Shown piece after piece: positions 24,366 to 32,461 of a DNA stretch of 33,307 nucleotides. The stretch is taken from the NCBI RefSeq assembly GCF_000962805.1, contig NZ_JZTW01000027.1:1-33307 (forward strand), given 5' to 3'. The notes under the pieces were generated by a model that worked only from the letters and a program-made list of their open reading frames with translations, ran no database searches and was not told where the DNA came from. The translations under genes and the position numbers were made by a program. Source of the stretch: Pseudarthrobacter chlorophenolicus (lineage in GTDB: Bacteria > Actinomycetota > Actinomycetes > Actinomycetales > Micrococcaceae). The first letter of the stretch is position 1; each line of letters opens with the position of its first letter.

Positions 24366-26693
24366 TCAGGATCCGGCGACGAATGACTTCGCGACCGATT
24401 CCATGTCCTCGTGCGGCAGCGCCCGCAGGGTCTGCCCACTACCCAATTCCCAGATGGAGAACCCGTCCTTACCGTCGGGCGTACCATCGGCTTTCCAGGT
24501 TCCCTCCGTTACGAACTTGACCTGAACCGTGGTGGGAACGTCTTTGTGCGGCTGAATGGAGAGCAGCTTGCGGCGGCCGTCGCCCTCGACGAGATGATTG
24601 CCCTTGGTGTCGACGCAAATCACGGTGTCACCCGCCCATACGAGGAAGTCGGGGAAGAACCAGACAGTCTGGCCGAGCGAGACCAAGGGGATTTTGTATC
24701 CCGTCTGCGTTCGGTTCCGGGCCCACGGGAGGCCCGTCTCATCGATCGCCCGGGCAAAGCGCCGTTCGAGGTCGTTGAGGCCGTCGTAACCTTCGTGGAG
24801 GGCGTTCTTGAAGCTCTCCATGCTGCCGCGGCGCACGAGTGTGCTGCCGATGGTGTATGGCTTTGGCTTGTGCTGCTTGACGACCGCATACCTGAGGTAC
24901 TCGTCCACAGCTTCGGCGGCGTTATCGGTCAGGCTTGTATACGCGCTGCTGCCGACCCCAACCTTTGCATCGAACTTCTCGGTATCGGTGTTCATCACCA
25001 TCAGCGCGGGGCGGTACCGGCGGGAGACCTCGCGACGGAAGACCCACCGGGCGTTGACTCGGTTGGACTGCTCGAAGTCGACCCACTCCGTGTCCAGCGA
25101 TTCCCCTGCCCCGATTGTCTGCTGGACGGTCCGCCGCCGACCCACCCCGCGGGTGTTCACCGAATCCTGGGAATAGTCGTGGACTTTGGCTATGACCTTT
25201 TCAACAGGTTCGACGGTCGGGGCGTTGTTGATGAACGTGCGGGGCACGGTCAGCTGCTGCTTCACGGGCAGGCTCTCCGGCTCTTCAGTGCCGGGCGGAG
25301 AGGTCAGAATGCGGACCTCGGGTGCATCTCCACCCAGCCCCTTTTTGACTTCCTCCACGACTTGCGCGAACGAGTCATTCCGGTCTACGCGCACGTAGAA
25401 GTGCGCTGTATTCAGGCGGTCGGCCTCATAGTGTGTCGCGCCTGGCTGGCGCAGCACGCGTCCGACGATCTGAGTGATGTCGACCGTGGATTCCATGGTC
25501 TTGTCGATGTAAGCGAAATAGACGCTGGGATCGTCCCATCCCTCCTGGAGGGTCTTGTTGAAGATGATGTGACGGTAGTCGCCCGCCATGAAGTCTTCGT
25601 AATCGCTTTCCCCGCCGTTGAACAGCGTGAAATCGGTGGGTAGAGGGAAGTCTTTATCCGTCTTGAGGTTCGCGTATACCGCAATCTGATCTGCCGGCAC
25701 GCCGCACTGGTCTGTGAGGTAGCGCCAGATCGCGATCGGTGGGGCCTGTCGTTGGTCGAAAGGCTGCTTGGGGTCGTCCGTCTGGCTCGCGTCATCGGCG
25801 AGGATGTTCGTGTTGCAGACGTAGATTGCCTTGGGCATGAAGCTCAGGTTCTCCGCCTTGGCGGCATCCTCAGCCTCGCCCAGGTCTCCGAGCATCTCGG
25901 AGATGGTCTCCTCCATCGGGGCGTTGAGGCCGTCGAGAGAGATCATGCCTTTCACGAGTCCGGACGCGACCACCGTGGAAGACTTCACCGGCGTGATCAG
26001 ATCCGTGTCCTTGTAGCCACCCGACGTTCTTAGAGGTTGGATGACCTCAGTGTCGAATTGGGCCGGGAACCTCAGCGTCGCACTGGCCAGCAGGAAGACA
26101 GCGGGCTGCTGCTCGATGAGCAGCGTCGTCTGCTGGTCGCTCAGGTTCTGTGCCTCGTCGTAGACGACGACCAGTGGCCTTTGCCGCCCATCGGCCAGTT
26201 CGCGGAGTTTGAGTGCTTCCCAGCGCGTGGACTCAATGTTGTCTGTGTCGAGCGCGAAGATCCTCAGGTTGCTGTTCTCGCGGTCCCTCTGGTTAAAGGT
26301 ACCGACGGTTGCGAAGTAGAGCAGTGCTTCCTTCGAGTTTGCGACGTCCTCGGGGTCGTACTCGCTGAGCAGGCGAACCGTGATGTCAGTGAGGAGGTGG
26401 CCGTACTTCCCGCCATCTGCCAGGTTGGCGTAGCTCTGCTGGACCACTACCTTGCCCTTGGATAGCCAGAGTATGACCGGCGGGATCTCCGACATGGCGA
26501 CGATCTCACTGACTGCCTGGGCCAGGATCGCGGTCTTGCCGGATCCTGTGATGGACGCCAGCGCCTGGTAGAAGGGAACGTCGCGACGCTTCGCCCCTCG
26601 CCCAAAAGATATTGGGTCCGTGCTGTACTCGACGTAGCGGTCGGCCATCTGCGAGGCCGCGTCCTGCTGGAACTGGAACAGTTCGATCGCCAT
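24366..26693 (-). CDS. res: Type III restriction enzyme, Res subunit
   Basis: 775 residues. Superfamily 2 helicase motifs are in order: Walker A SITGSGKT (47-54), DEAQ in VVVYDEAQN (179-182), SAT in LLASATLR (204-206) and motif VI QIVGRVLRQPG (408-418). The C-terminal nuclease has FPDFLVWAGDTVICVDTKG (PD at 681-682, DTK at 695-697), a PD-(D/E)xK site with a possible upstream acidic residue in LERRFARAID. With Mod it forms the Res-Mod complex, which translocates with ATP and cuts DNA between two unmethylated head-to-head sites. It is shorter than the roughly 970 residues of EcoP1-type Res, but all motifs are present. GAGGAAGG precedes its ATG, two bases after the mod stop. Confidence 0.9.
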   Translation of the reverse strand: MAIELFQFQQDAASQMADRYVEYSTDPISFGRGAKRRDVPFYQALASITGSGKTAILAQAVSEIVAMSEIPPVILWLSKGKVVVQQSYANLADGGKYGHLLTDITVRLLSEYDPEDVANSKEALLYFATVGTFNQRDRENSNLRIFALDTDNIESTRWEALKLRELADGRQRPLVVVYDEAQNLSDQQTTLLIEQQPAVFLLASATLRFPAQFDTEVIQPLRTSGGYKDTDLITPVKSSTVVASGLVKGMISLDGLNAPMEETISEMLGDLGEAEDAAKAENLSFMPKAIYVCNTNILADDASQTDDPKQPFDQRQAPPIAIWRYLTDQCGVPADQIAVYANLKTDKDFPLPTDFTLFNGGESDYEDFMAGDYRHIIFNKTLQEGWDDPSVYFAYIDKTMESTVDITQIVGRVLRQPGATHYEADRLNTAHFYVRVDRNDSFAQVVEEVKKGLGGDAPEVRILTSPPGTEEPESLPVKQQLTVPRTFINNAPTVEPVEKVIAKVHDYSQDSVNTRGVGRRRTVQQTIGAGESLDTEWVDFEQSNRVNARWVFRREVSRRYRPALMVMNTDTEKFDAKVGVGSSAYTSLTDNAAEAVDEYLRYAVVKQHKPKPYTIGSTLVRRGSMESFKNALHEGYDGLNDLERRFARAIDETGLPWARNRTQTGYKIPLVSLGQTVWFFPDFLVWAGDTVICVDTKGNHLVEGDGRRKLLSIQPHKDVPTTVQVKFVTEGTWKADGTPDGKDGFSIWELGSGQTLRALPHEDMESVAKSFVAGS

Positions 26694-26695
26694 GC

Positions 26696-28648
26696 TCAGC
26701 CTTCCTCGGTGAACGACTCGGTGCGGACGTCCAGACCGAAGTCGGACAGGATCCGGTCCGGGATCTGGTACCAGACCACATCGTCCGTCACGAGCAGGTT
26801 GCGCCGGCTGTACACGTGGTACACCTCGGCCAGTTCGGCCTTGTCGGCTTCCTCCGTGATGGCTTCGTAAACCTCTTCGGTCAGATCAGTGTTAGACCCT
26901 GCACCTGACCAAACCAGGTAGATGCCCTCGTTGCTCGCGTTCTTGGCGACCAGGTACGTATATGGCTCATCGTCCTCGCCGTCGGTCAACGGGATGAGCA
27001 CGGCCGATCGACGGCTGCCGGTGCTTGAGTGGGACGCAATGACGGTGTCGATCATTTCGTCCCGCTCCATGAGCAGGAGCGTCTTGGCGTCAACCTTCTT
27101 CTGAAGTGTCTTGAACGTGAAGCCGCCACCGAGCGGTACGTGCTTCTTCTTCGACCATCCGCCGTCGATCACTCTTTTGAGTCGGTCGACGGTCAGGGTC
27201 TTCGCATACGAGTCTCCGTTGTCCGGGCGGCCCTGCTCAATGAGGATGAAGCGCCGGTCGGCCTCCTGATCGTGGTTGAGCTTCAGCACCGCGTGTCCAG
27301 TGGTGCCGGACCCTGCAAAGGGGTCGAGGACGGTTCCGGTCGGGGGGCACCAGATTTGGATGAGCTTGGTCATGAGCTTCATCGGTTTCACGGTCTCGAA
27401 CCCGTGCCCGGGCCCGACGATCGCCGTCAGCTCGTTGACGCCGGATTGGCTGTGACCTGACTCCTCATGGTCCCAGGACACGTCGCCGAGTGCGTCGGGC
27501 TCGTCTACGTCGTCGTCGGCCCAGTAGGTCATCGGCACGCGGCCTTGCTTCACGTCCTCGAGGTACTTTTTCTGCTGCGGTCGGCCCTTTCCATCGAGCC
27601 CGAATATGAGACGCGGCCAATCGCCGGCCTCGCGACGCTTCTCCGCTGTTTCTCGGGTGTCGTCGAGGTCAGATTTCACCATCACCGCTCGAACCATGCG
27701 CGTTTCGGCCGGAGGGATCCCGATGATGGCGGCGCGGATCTCCGCGTCGTCGACATCGCGCAGCTCATAGTCGATGCCCCATTCGGACAGCCACCGAAGG
27801 GCGTCCGTCTGTGGCGCACGCCAGCACTTGCCGGCCGGTGGGTAGTGGACTTCGCCAGTGAACGGCGACTGGATGCCGTAGACCATTCCCTGGTGCGTGA
27901 GTGCCTTGGGGCCGGAGAAGTTCTCGCCCTTCCACACCCGCGCGTCGTTGTCGGGGTTGCGGTAGCGGGCATCCATACTGGCTGTGCGAGGCTGGAGGCC
28001 GGTTTTCGCCACCCGCTCGTCCTTCGCGTACACAAGGACGTACTCCGTAGCCGTTGAAACGTGTCGGTTGTCCGAGCGGGGCGAGTAGGACTTCTGCCAA
28101 TTGATGATCGCCAGCCGGTTCTCTTCGCCGAACAATTCGTCGAGCATCTGGCCAAGGTGGAACAGCTCGCGGCTGTCGATACAGATTGCCAGGACACCGG
28201 AGGGCTTCAGCATCGCCCGCATCATCTGCAGACGCGGGTACATGAATTTCATCCACTTGGTGTGTTTGGCAGGATCGTCACTCCCGACGAACTCGCCCAT
28301 GTCGGGGTCGTTGGGGTCCTTGTCCCATTTGTCGTTGTACCGGAAGTCACCGCCCGTGTTGTACGGCGGGTCGGTCAGGATCATGTCAATTTGCCCTCGT
28401 TCGCGGTAAAGCGAGGCAAGGGCCTGAAGGTTGTCGCCTTCGATGACCAGGTTCCGAGATTTGCCGTGCTCGTCCCCGGCACTGAGGGATTTCACGGTGC
28501 GCTGGTTTCGCGGACGTACTCGCCGGCCGAGCTGCCGCGCCAGGACCTTGCCTGGAAACGAGAGATTAACCCCAGCGCCGGTCTTCTCGCGGATCATTTC
28601 GATCAGCTGCTCGACCGGCAGCGACTCAAGTTCTATTACATCGTCCAC
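26696..28648 (-). CDS. mod: Type III DNA methyltransferase, Mod subunit
   Basis: 650 residues from a GTG at 28648 with AAAGGGG six bases upstream; the frame is open further, but upstream starts lack ribosome sites. The catalytic motif DPPYNTG (about 93-99) precedes the SAM-binding motif DPFAGSGTTGHAV (about 422-434), the order of beta-class N6-adenine methyltransferases used by type III systems. The central part between them is the target-recognition region. Mod sets the sequence recognised and protects the host; with the Res subunit downstream the system appears complete. The long gap upstream (358 bases) should hold the promoter. Confidence 0.92.
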   Translation of the reverse strand: MDDVIELESLPVEQLIEMIREKTGAGVNLSFPGKVLARQLGRRVRPRNQRTVKSLSAGDEHGKSRNLVIEGDNLQALASLYRERGQIDMILTDPPYNTGGDFRYNDKWDKDPNDPDMGEFVGSDDPAKHTKWMKFMYPRLQMMRAMLKPSGVLAICIDSRELFHLGQMLDELFGEENRLAIINWQKSYSPRSDNRHVSTATEYVLVYAKDERVAKTGLQPRTASMDARYRNPDNDARVWKGENFSGPKALTHQGMVYGIQSPFTGEVHYPPAGKCWRAPQTDALRWLSEWGIDYELRDVDDAEIRAAIIGIPPAETRMVRAVMVKSDLDDTRETAEKRREAGDWPRLIFGLDGKGRPQQKKYLEDVKQGRVPMTYWADDDVDEPDALGDVSWDHEESGHSQSGVNELTAIVGPGHGFETVKPMKLMTKLIQIWCPPTGTVLDPFAGSGTTGHAVLKLNHDQEADRRFILIEQGRPDNGDSYAKTLTVDRLKRVIDGGWSKKKHVPLGGGFTFKTLQKKVDAKTLLLMERDEMIDTVIASHSSTGSRRSAVLIPLTDGEDDEPYTYLVAKNASNEGIYLVWSGAGSNTDLTEEVYEAITEEADKAELAEVYHVYSRRNLLVTDDVVWYQIPDRILSDFGLDVRTESFTEEG

Positions 28649-29006
28649 GACGCGCCCCTTTGATGACATGCGGAAAGGAAAAAGGGGCGGCACGCCCTCT
28701 GTAGCCTGTGGCTGCGGTGTTGCGACTCCTCAAAGCCAGTAGACCAAAGACCACCGACAGTGAAAGCCTCACCTGCCCTCATAGACTCGCCCATACTGGA
28801 AGACAGGGTTTTCTGAGCTGTAGGGAGGCAAACACGCCTCCAAGTCTAGATGGGGCCTACGGGCTGCTTGACCAACTCTTTCGCCCACTGGCAAGCCCTG
28901 CAGAGCTTGGCAGTAACTACGTGGCTCTGCGCTCGGTAGTCCCACCGCGGCCAGCAGCCGCAGACTGTGTGCAGCCGTAGCCATTCTGGCCCTCATTGGC
29001 AGGCAA
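28649..29006. other. Intergenic region upstream of mod
   Basis: No supported gene. Open frames here have no ribosome site and no protein-like composition. It should carry the mod-res promoter on the minus strand, but no clear -35/-10 pair was found. Confidence 0.45.
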
Positions 29007-29879
29007 TCAGTAACGCGATACGTAGACAGGGTTCGCTGCAGCGTCACTGATCTCGACGGCCAAGTCCGTGCTCAGCCGGTGGCCGTCGGCTTTCTTGGTC
29101 AGGAATTTCATGGCCGCTGCCTTTCGCTCCGCTTTGGAGTAGACCACTTGCCATGCCGGGAAGTTCCTAAGTTCCTCGGCTATCTCCGCCTTGCGAGCTC
29201 GGAAGTCCTGCTCGAACTCGTAAACCTTGGCACTTATTATCCTGTTAGCTTCGGGCATGACCCGGTGGGACAGGGTGATGTCGTCGATCTCGTCCATTCC
29301 AGCTTCAGCGATGATAGTTGCCATCAGGTGCCGACGCTTGCCCACTTGTTCGCCGCGGTATTTGCGGGATTCAGCCAGAACTGTCGCCGCCGCTTGGATA
29401 TTCGTGTAGTACTTGGTCAGGCGTTCCCGCTGGGCTTCATTGGATTCTTCCTCTGACTCTTCAACCGCTTCGTGTAGCTCATTGAGGAAGGAAACCAGCC
29501 AATCAGTGCCAGCGTGCCACTCATAAAGCAGCCCCTGGGCGGCCCAGACTACCGTCACACTTTGGTGCTGTCCGTTGTACTGCCGAGCAGCTTCAATCAG
29601 CTTCTTGGCCCGAGCGGATAAATTTTCCTGGTCATCGACAAGTTCATCTAGGTAGTTCTGCACTTCGAAGGTGGAAGCACTAGAACTGATGAATACCGCC
29701 CCGACCTTGGCTGCCACCCGGATGGCTTCGTCGACGTTAAGGTCGCTACCACTGAGGGTTATGTGGCTTTCACCCTCAATCTTTGCACCAGGCACGAATA
29801 AAAGGCCGGCCTCGTCGGCGCGGGCCGGAATGCTCTCGGCGATTTCTGCCAGCTCGGTGGAGGTGTACGTAAAGGTCAT
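29007..29879 (-). CDS. Unknown 290-aa protein coupled to an HTH gene
   Basis: 290 residues, mostly helical. The first 75 residues form an alpha/beta segment (GLLFVPGAKIEGESHITLSG, VGAVFISSSASTFEVQNYL) that resembles a small sensing or binding fold. A long helical region follows (about 75-260) with an acidic stretch, EAVEESEEESNEAQRERL. No enzyme motif or family was recognised. The ATG overlaps the stop of the upstream HTH gene (ATGA), with TGAGG as ribosome site, so the two form one unit. It lies next to a type III restriction system and an Abi-family gene, so a defence or anti-defence role is possible. Confidence 0.65.
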   Translation of the reverse strand: MTFTYTSTELAEIAESIPARADEAGLLFVPGAKIEGESHITLSGSDLNVDEAIRVAAKVGAVFISSSASTFEVQNYLDELVDDQENLSARAKKLIEAARQYNGQHQSVTVVWAAQGLLYEWHAGTDWLVSFLNELHEAVEESEEESNEAQRERLTKYYTNIQAAATVLAESRKYRGEQVGKRRHLMATIIAEAGMDEIDDITLSHRVMPEANRIISAKVYEFEQDFRARKAEIAEELRNFPAWQVVYSKAERKAAAMKFLTKKADGHRLSTDLAVEISDAAANPVYVSRY

Positions 29880-30121
29880 GATTCCTCAGTCGCTTCCGGC
29901 GCCTGGCCCTTCCTGAGTGTGTTCCGGTTTTCCCAGACCCAATCCTTGACCTGATCTTTGGAGATCAACCATGTCTTCTCGACTTGGTAAGCAGGAATCA
30001 CCCCGGTTTGCAGCCAACGGTAGACGGTGTTTCGGGAGAGCCCGAAGAGTTCTTCGAGGTGCTGGGTCGTCAGACGCTCGGGGTACTTGGCGAAGAGGGC
30101 TTCAAGGTACTTGGGGTCCAC
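29876..30121 (-). CDS. Excisionase-family helix-turn-helix protein
   Basis: 81 residues from a GTG at 30121 (weak ribosome site, possibly leaderless). The core LTTQHLEELFGLSRNTVYRW then LQTGVIPAYQVEKTWLISKDQVKDWVWE is the MerR-like winged helix of the HTH_17/excisionase family, which binds DNA. It is coupled to the 290-aa gene, and may be its regulator or DNA-targeting partner. No integrase is present nearby, so true excisionase function is unlikely. Confidence 0.8.
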   Translation of the reverse strand: MDPKYLEALFAKYPERLTTQHLEELFGLSRNTVYRWLQTGVIPAYQVEKTWLISKDQVKDWVWENRNTLRKGQAPEATEES

Positions 30122-30387
30122 GCTCAGTCCGCCCCACCGCCTGAAACCGTCTCAGACCTCAAGTTGGTACTTTGCTGTACTGAGAGAGAAGCAGAGTTAT
30201 CAATGCTGTTGATTACGATCATCTTTGCCCGTTCGTGTCAGAGGGTACCGATACGATCTTTGCGGACATTCCCAGGGGATGTGAAATGCGGCCGGAACAG
30301 CGACTACCGGGACCACGGCAGAAACTCAGTCTTGGACACCGGGCCTTAGGAAAATGCCCGCCGTCACCCGCGTGCCACACCCAAGCC

Positions 30388-31119
30388 CTATGCTGAAGGA
30401 CGCGCCCTAATCACCGCGGGAACGCGATTCAGGCCGGTCAACCAGTCATGCACGGGCGAGCTGATCGAATTGACGAGGTTGAATACATCGCGAGTCCGTT
30501 CCGCTGCATCTACCTCTAGCAGTGTCTCCATGTGCGATACACGATTACGCAGCCCATGAAGCCGGTACACACGCCAGAAGGTCGTTTCCCCGTCTGGGTC
30601 AACAACATTCGGAAAGGCATTCACCAGCGCTTCTTTCCACATCCGTTGACGATTTCGGTTTTCTCTATTGTCAGCAGCATTGCTGAGGTGGTTGGGCAGC
30701 AGGTCCTTCCAAAGTCCGAACGTCACCTGCGCCAAAACGTCGTCATGCGTTACATCCATGCCATGACGCCAGTGAGCCGGATCACGCTTCTTCTTGGCCG
30801 AATTGGCTTGCTTTAGCGCTTCCACCCTCTTCCCTTGGCTAAGACTGCGAAGCGGGGCGGCCGGGTCTACCAGGAGCCAGCTCTGGTCAACCTTTAGCTC
30901 GGCAGAATTCCATTTCTGGAGCTCGGCGTCCATGGCGTTCCGGAGGACCACTTCGGTAACGCTAAGCAGTTCTTGAAAAGCTGAGGTCAGCTGGAGATTC
31001 CAGCCATATAGCGAAAGGGCGAGCTTCTCATCACCCGCGGAGGCCTTCAAATACGGCTCTAGTCGTGAGCGGTGAAAAGAATCAATAATTGCGCCACGAG
31101 TCTGCCGTCTGTCTGCCAT
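30388..31119 (-). CDS. Abi-family HEPN protein
   Basis: 243 residues. The N-terminal segment with RGAIIDSFHRSRLEPYL, LALSLYGWNLQLTSAFQELL and SVTEVVLRNAMDAELQ is typical of Abi-like (AbiD/F-related) proteins. RNRVSH (191-196) in the helix RLHGLRNRVSHMETLLEVD matches the Rx4-6H motif of HEPN RNases. Proteins of this family cause abortive infection or act as toxins that cut RNA. No antitoxin gene is adjacent; the gene stands alone, with its ATG at 31119 lacking a clear ribosome site. GAAGATACAG-like sequence just upstream could give a near-leaderless transcript. Confidence 0.8.
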   Translation of the reverse strand: MADRRQTRGAIIDSFHRSRLEPYLKASAGDEKLALSLYGWNLQLTSAFQELLSVTEVVLRNAMDAELQKWNSAELKVDQSWLLVDPAAPLRSLSQGKRVEALKQANSAKKKRDPAHWRHGMDVTHDDVLAQVTFGLWKDLLPNHLSNAADNRENRNRQRMWKEALVNAFPNVVDPDGETTFWRVYRLHGLRNRVSHMETLLEVDAAERTRDVFNLVNSISSPVHDWLTGLNRVPAVIRARPSA

Positions 31120-31270
31120 GGACTGTATCTTGCCAGATTGGGTTCTACAGCCATGAAACAGACATCACACCAACTACATGTGCTACACGGTTGGCATGAC
31201 GCCCTACGCATGTGTAGTGTTGTGGGCATAGAAGGTGAGGACAGGGTCTCTCATCAACGAGATTAAAAAG

Positions 31271-31304
31271 GTCTGCAGGACGAAAAGCGCCTGCAGGCTT
31301 TTTT
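31271..31304. terminator. Bidirectional intrinsic terminator
   Basis: Stem GTCTGCAGG/CCTGCAGGC (one G-U pair) with a 10-base loop, followed by CTTTTTTG on the plus strand and ACCTTTTTAATC on the minus strand. It can stop the kinase transcript before the Abi gene. Confidence 0.8.
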
Positions 31305-31449
31305 GTGCTCCGTCATCGTCGTGTGCTCGTGAACCGGCGCGGAACTCACCGGGCCAAGGAAGCAGCTTTCTGTCCTCGCAGTCTCGGCCTACAGAATGAC
31401 CAGGAACCAGCTCCTACTTTGACGTGCATAGATGCGCCACGCGAGTGTT

Positions 31450-31472
31450 CCATTTCCTTGGAACAGGAACAC
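31450..31472. repeat. Short repeat flanking the kinase gene, downstream copy
   Basis: CCATTTCCTTGGAACAGGA followed by ACAC resembles 32282-32304 (CCACTTCCTTGGAATCAGGA followed by CAC). Together they flank the kinase gene. This copy also forms an inverted repeat, GTGTTCC/GGAACAC (31445-31451 and 31466-31472), four bases from the kinase stop. Confidence 0.5.
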
Positions 31473-31475
31473 TTG

Positions 31476-32225
31476 CTATACGAGGGCCTGTTCCCAGGTT
31501 GCTTGGTTTCGGAGGACATAATCAGCGGCAGCACGCCAGTGCTCGCCATGGCCATTGACGTACATATCTGCCCACGGCTGGAAGGCGGTCTCGTGCGAGG
31601 ATTTGAGCAGTTTGTGCATAGCGGCAGTTCTTTTGGCCATAGCGGCCGGCAAAGCCTCGCGGAGCGAAGCGTCTGCCCCGTAACCATCGACAAATGCCCT
31701 TAATCTCAGGGCAGCCTCATCCACAGGTTGCCCATCGAACAGCACCCCGAACGACTGCGCAGCGTATGCCAGGTCCCATAACCGTGTGCTCGGGCCTGCT
31801 GCATCCCAGTCGATGAATACCCATCGCTCCCCCATGATGAGGTTCCAGGGGGCGAGATCGTTATGGCACATCAGGTCCGGATTCTCAGCGGGTAGAAGCA
31901 AGTTCCAGTCATCCAGATTGGGAAGCACGAGTGCCTCGCTCGCGTCATGGATTTGCCGGACTATCCTCCCGACCCGCAGCAGTTCAGCATGGCCCAGCGG
32001 TAATCGGTCCAGCGCTGAGACACCCTCTACGTACTCGATGACATATCGGCCGTCTTCATCCCGGCCCAGCGGTTCTGGAACGTCCACGCCCGCTGCGCGG
32101 AGAGCACCCAGGTAGCTCTGCACGGCAGCTGACTGTTCTGACCACGGTTTCCGGACGGTGTTGCCGACGCGAACAACACTTTCCGAAGCATTTCCACCTG
32201 TCAGCTCCTGCTCATCCTCAACCAC
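31476..32225 (-). CDS. Aminoglycoside phosphotransferase (APH)-family kinase
   Basis: 249 residues. The catalytic loop HNDLAPWNLI (121-130) and the metal-binding FIDWD (137-141) are the Brenner-type motifs of APH/choline kinases, which transfer phosphate from ATP to a hydroxyl group of a small molecule. The N-lobe is short (VEDEQELTGGNASESVVRVG start), as in the actinobacterial EDEQ-type phosphotransferases. The substrate cannot be read from sequence; drug resistance is possible but unproven. The start is a GTG at 32225 with a weak ribosome site. It lies 113 bases from a transposon end. Confidence 0.82.
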   Translation of the reverse strand: MVEDEQELTGGNASESVVRVGNTVRKPWSEQSAAVQSYLGALRAAGVDVPEPLGRDEDGRYVIEYVEGVSALDRLPLGHAELLRVGRIVRQIHDASEALVLPNLDDWNLLLPAENPDLMCHNDLAPWNLIMGERWVFIDWDAAGPSTRLWDLAYAAQSFGVLFDGQPVDEAALRLRAFVDGYGADASLREALPAAMAKRTAAMHKLLKSSHETAFQPWADMYVNGHGEHWRAAADYVLRNQATWEQALV

Positions 32226-32281
32226 TTCAGCAGGCTACTGGGTGATGTCACGCTGACAAAAGACGCAAGCCGAGCAAGTCC

Positions 32282-32304
32282 CACTTCCTTGGAATCAGGA
32301 CACC
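32282..32304. repeat. Short repeat flanking the kinase gene, upstream copy
   Basis: Partner of 31450-31472, identical in TTCCTTGGAA, with one shifted base afterwards. It may be a regulatory site or a trace of how the gene was inserted. Confidence 0.4.
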
Positions 32305-32338
32305 TCTCGGTGGGACACTCCCCCGGCAATCTGATCCT

Positions 32339-32363
32339 GTCATTTTCCGAAGTCGTCTGCACA
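32339..32363 (+). repeat. Terminal inverted repeat, Tn402/Tn5053 type
   Basis: About 22 of 25 positions agree with the class 1 integron/Tn402 terminal repeat as I remember it, including the TGTC start. The partner end is not in the window. Confidence 0.68.
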
Positions 32364-32386
32364 CGCTGCCCTGAAAGTACGCGAGT

Positions 32387-32432
32387 TGTGCAGACGGGTA
32401 TGGACATTTTGATGTCCGTACCCGCCTGCACA
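32387..32432. repeat. 46-bp near-perfect dyad, subterminal transposase-binding candidate
   Basis: Two 21-base arms around TTTG differ at two positions; each carries TGTGCAG-CGGGTA-GGACAT. With TCTGCAC in the terminal repeat, this gives repeated CTGCAC-type words, as expected for TniA-binding sites at the ends of this family. It lies just after the resolvase stop, so it could also form a terminator hairpin. Confidence 0.75.
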
Positions 32433-32461
32433 AAGCACCATTTTGCGCCGTACCTGTGGTG

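Larger units (their letters stand above)
31120..31475. other. Intergenic region between Abi and kinase genes
   Basis: No supported gene. It contains the hairpin terminator at 31271-31304, a possible plus-strand promoter (TTGGCA 31191-31196, TAGTGT 31215-31220 with a TG extension), a CTACAC/GTGTAG dyad and a repeat at 31450-31472. A GTG at 31235 could open a 54-residue frame, but its composition is poor and it runs through the terminator. Confidence 0.45.

Noticed and set aside
24411..25643. 410-residue plus-strand open frame opposite res
   Set aside because: It is the antisense frame of a well-supported Res gene; long antisense frames are normal in GC-rich DNA, and it has no domain or ribosome site.
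28769..29047. 92-residue minus-strand open frame between the 290-aa gene and mod
   Set aside because: It overlaps the end of the 290-aa gene, lacks a ribosome site and shows no recognisable pattern; it lies where the mod promoter is expected.
29876..30121. True phage excisionase
   Set aside because: No integrase or attachment site lies near; the excisionase-type winged helix is common in general regulators and it is coupled to an unrelated gene.
31235..31399. Possible 54-residue plus-strand peptide starting at a GTG
   Set aside because: The frame runs straight through the terminator hairpin, has poor composition and its ribosome site overlaps the start.
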